Positions 6,871-10,000 of a DNA stretch of 10,000 nucleotides are shown here, piece by piece (the first letter of the stretch is position 1; each line of letters opens with the position of its first letter). The stretch is from positions 3,275,153 to 3,285,152 of the forward strand of contig NC_091565.1 of the NCBI RefSeq assembly GCF_042767895.1, in the 5' to 3' direction. This stretch comes from Penaeus vannamei. Its lineage: Eukaryota > Arthropoda > Malacostraca > Decapoda > Penaeidae. The notes below the pieces were generated by a model that worked only from the letters and a program-made list of their open reading frames with translations, made no database searches and was not told where the DNA came from. The position numbers and the translations under genes were made by a program.

Positions 6871-8078
6871 CCGTAAACATGAAACTCCAAATCCAACGTT
6901 ACTTCTCGATAAAATAAATGAAAAGACAAGAACCTTTCTATAAAGGTTTCAATACCTTTTCCTACACATTTTATTTCCCGATCCAACTCTATCTTTCGTT
7001 CACTGAAAACGATTTCAAAGTCTAAAGCATAAACTTCAGAATCCAACTTCAGTTCCCGATAGAATAATTGAAAAGATAAGAACCTCTCTATATAAAGGTT
7101 TCAATACCTTTACCTAAACCCATTCTTTCCCGATCTAACTCTATTTTTCGTTCTCTGAAAACGATCCCGGGAAATTCCAGAGTCTGAAATATAAACTTTA
7201 ATACCCATCTTAAGTTCCCTATAGAATAATTGAAAAAAATAAGAACCTCTCTAGAAAGGATTCGATTCCATTTCCTAAACACATTCTTTCCCGATCGAAC
7301 TCTATTTTTCGTCCTCTGAGTCTAAAATATAAACTTTAATACCCATCTTAAGTTCCCTATAGAATAATGGAAAAAATAAGAACCTCTCTAGAAAGGATTC
7401 GATTCCATTTCCCAAACACATTCTTTCCAGATCCACCTCTATTCTTCGTCCACTGAAAACGATCTTGGAGAATTCCAGTCTAAAACATAAACTTTAAAAT
7501 CCATCTTACCTTCCCGATAGAATAATTGAAAAGATAAGAACCTCTCTATAAAGGTTTCAATACCTTTACCTAAACCCATTCTTTCCCGATCTAACTCTAT
7601 TTTTCGTCCTCTGAAAACGATCCCGGGGATTTTCAGTCTAAAATATAAGCTTTAATACCCATCTTAAGTTCCCTATAGAATAATTGAAAAAAAATAAGAA
7701 CCTCTCTAGAAAGGATTCGATTCCATTTCCCAAACACATTCTTTCCAGATCCACCTCTATTCTTCGTCCACTGAAAACGATCTTGGAGAATTCCAGTCTA
7801 AAACATAAACTTTAAAATCCATCTTAATTTCCCGATAGAATAATTGAAAAGATAAAAACCTCCATAAAGGTTTCAATACCTTTACCTAAACACATTCTAT
7901 TCCGATCTAACTCTACTTTCCGTCCAGCGAAAACGATCCCGGGGAATTTTAAACTCTAAAACATAAACTTTCAAATCCAATTGAAAATAAAAAAAATAAA
8001 AAAAAACTATAAAGATTCCGATACCATTTCCTAAACACATTCTTTCCCAGATCCAACTCTATCTTTCGTTTCAACTTT
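6871..8078. repeat. ~158-bp tandem array, about 7.6 copies, two monomer types
   Basis: The landmark TAAACTT (or variant) falls at about 6874, 7030, 7192, 7330, 7488, 7646, 7806 and 7964, giving spacings of 156, 162, 138, 158, 158, 160 and 158 bp. Each unit holds, in order, CCATCTTA, TTCCCGATAGAATAATTG, AGATAAGAACCTCTCTA, AACACATTCTTTCC, CTCTATTTTTCGTCC and GAAAACGATCCCGG segments. Type B units contain TATAAAGGTTTCAATACC; type A units contain AGAAAGGATTCGATTCC at the same place and CCCTATAG in place of CCCGATAG. The order is roughly B B A A B A B and a decayed last copy. The period is not a multiple of 3, and the minus-strand frames (6798-7046, 7088-7282) only read through part of it. The family was not recognised; it is satellite-like. 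Confidence 0.95.
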
Positions 8079-8260
8079 TAAACCCTAGCGGATAATCATT
8101 TAAGAACCAGACCGTATTAAATACCCTCTGGAATTAGATAAGATATATGGACATAAGGTTGGAAATTGGTGTTTATGCTAAGCTGGGATAAAGTGCTACT
8201 TAAAGGGATTCGAAAATTTGTAACGGGGAATTCCCTTGTAGATCAAAGTCTATGTTTATC
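8079..8260. other. spacer
   Basis: Ordinary AT-rich sequence between the 158-bp array and the ATT/ATC array. No terminal inverted repeats or target-site duplications were seen at its edges. Confidence 0.45.
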
Positions 8261-8261
8261 A

Positions 8262-8603
8262 TCTTATATTTATTATTATATTATATTATTATTATTGTTA
8301 TATTTATATTATATTATCATTATTATATTATATTATCATTATTATATTATTTCATTATTACTATATTATATCATTATTATATTATACTATTATTATTATA
8401 TTATATTTAGTATCTTTAATAAAATTATTATATTATGTTATTATCATTACATTATATTATCATTATATTATATCATTATTTATTATTATATCATTATCAT
8501 ATTATATCATTATCATATTATATCATTATTTATTATATTATATCATTATTTATTATATCATATTATTATCATTATATTATATTTAGTATCTTTAATAAAA
8601 TTT
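8262..8603. repeat. AT-rich ATT/ATC/ATATT array
   Basis: Built of TATTA, TATATTA and TATCATTA modules without one fixed period. A 32-bp segment containing TTTAGTATCTTTAATAAAAT occurs twice (8395-8426 and 8571-8602), 176 bp apart. The Ile/Leu/Tyr-rich + strand frame that crosses it is compositional. Confidence 0.9.
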
Positions 8604-8700
8604 AGGTAAATAGGAAATATTCATTGCTCTTTATAGTTATATTTTATAGTATATTTTAGAGGGAGGAAAACCGGAATTATTTGTATGAACATTATCCTTA
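8604..8700. other. AT-rich spacer
   Basis: AT-rich sequence between two ATT/ATC-rich stretches. No feature was recognised. Confidence 0.45.
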
Positions 8701-8820
8701 TTGTTATGAGGACTGTCCTTGTTATAATTATTATTACTATTATCTTATTATTATCATTTGCATTGCCATATTAGCATTATTTTCAACATCACTATTATCA
8801 ATTATTGTCATCATCACTAT
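8701..8820. repeat. degenerate ATT/ATC tract
   Basis: ATTATT, ACTATT and ATCATC triplets dominate but are broken by TTTGCATTGCC, TTAGC and TTTTCAAC. It resembles the 1218-1712 array in an older state. Confidence 0.75.
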
Positions 8821-8984
8821 CTAATGTGACCGGAATGCAATCAAAACGAAAATTTAAATAACAATCGTTCTTCGACATTAAACGGCATTCATATACACAT
8901 CAATCTTTGTATATGAACGTAAATATATAAACTATATGTAGTATATGAATATATACAAGTGCGCGTATGTAAATGTAAATAAAT
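8821..8984. other. AT-rich spacer
   Basis: Starts as ordinary sequence and grades into ATATA/GTATA-rich sequence from about 8890. No feature was recognised. Confidence 0.45.
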
Positions 8985-9830
<846 letters not shown>

Positions 9831-9945
9831 ATAAAGTTCGTGAAGCGATCCTGCCTGATTCATAATGGTAGATGTTGCTTGTTTGGAATCCTCATAATAA
9901 TCTTACTAGACACTAATGGATATACTGATCTGTTTTGGCTGCTGC
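9831..9945. other. spacer
   Basis: Ordinary-complexity sequence. No feature was recognised, and it is too short to judge for an exon without homology. Confidence 0.45.
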
Positions 9946-10000
9946 ATCTCTCTGTTTTTTTTTTGTTTTTTTTTCTCTCTCTCTTTCCTTTTCTTTCTCA
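9946..10000. repeat. CT/poly-T low-complexity tract, cut by the window end
   Basis: CATCTCTCTG, T10, G, T10, then CT-rich sequence to the last base. It probably continues beyond the window. Confidence 0.85.

Noticed and set aside
6798..7282. Minus-strand frames rich in Glu/Arg/Leu in the 158-bp array
   Set aside because: The period (about 158 bp) is not a multiple of 3, later copies do not preserve the frame, and the array is satellite-like.
7398..7412. GATTCGATTCC in type A units, 10 of 11 positions of a pol III B box
   Set aside because: No A box lies at the right distance upstream and no cloverleaf can be drawn; it recurs only because the unit is tandemly repeated.

Overview
No gene is supported in this window on either strand. 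It reads as non-coding animal nuclear DNA made mostly of tandem repeats. Adding up the repeat intervals below, about two thirds of the 10 kb is simple sequence or short-unit tandem repeat. The rest is AT-rich spacer with no recognisable exon, RNA gene or transposon. Very long perfect dinucleotide tracts (42 CT units, 60 GA units, hundreds of bases of AT), long ATY trinucleotide arrays, and CA and tetranucleotide tracts together resemble decapod crustacean genomes, especially penaeid shrimp, which are known for extreme microsatellite density. That assignment is inference from repeat style. No gene or marker confirms it, and another microsatellite-rich invertebrate is possible.

Layout: 1-365 is a CT-cored minisatellite, followed by spacer. 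536-960 is pyrimidine-rich with a duplicated tetranucleotide block. 1150-1712 is a TTC tract running into a long ATT/ATC array. 1819-1952 is GA. 2158-3110 is a 16-copy tandem array with 56- and 59-bp units. 3110-4020 is AT-rich spacer with small repeats. 4026-4140 is poly-C and CA. 4286-4337 is a C13 run leading into an A31 run. 4500-4740 is a CT tract facing a purine block. 4873-5727 is a long strand-asymmetric polypyrimidine region ending in a C-rich minisatellite. 5833-6424 holds poly-T/G21, purine, CA and C-run tracts, with a small complex-sequence island at 6281-6397. 6871-8078 is a ~158-bp tandem array with higher-order structure. 8262-8815 is AT/ATC-rich. 8985-9716 is a giant AT array passing directly into (GA)60. 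The end is A- and T-rich spacer.

The two tandem arrays (2158-3110 and 6871-8078) carry the most information. The first has two unit-length classes and two identical neighbouring units. The second has two monomer types and a perfect 138-bp repeat 318 bp apart, a sign of recent duplication of a dimer. The 5530-6424 stretch concentrates G-quadruplex/i-motif-forming runs around a small structured island of unknown origin.

The longest open frames here, up to 311 codons, result from base composition: stop codons need A on the read strand, and period-2 or period-3 repeats stay open by default. I do not interpret any of them as protein.
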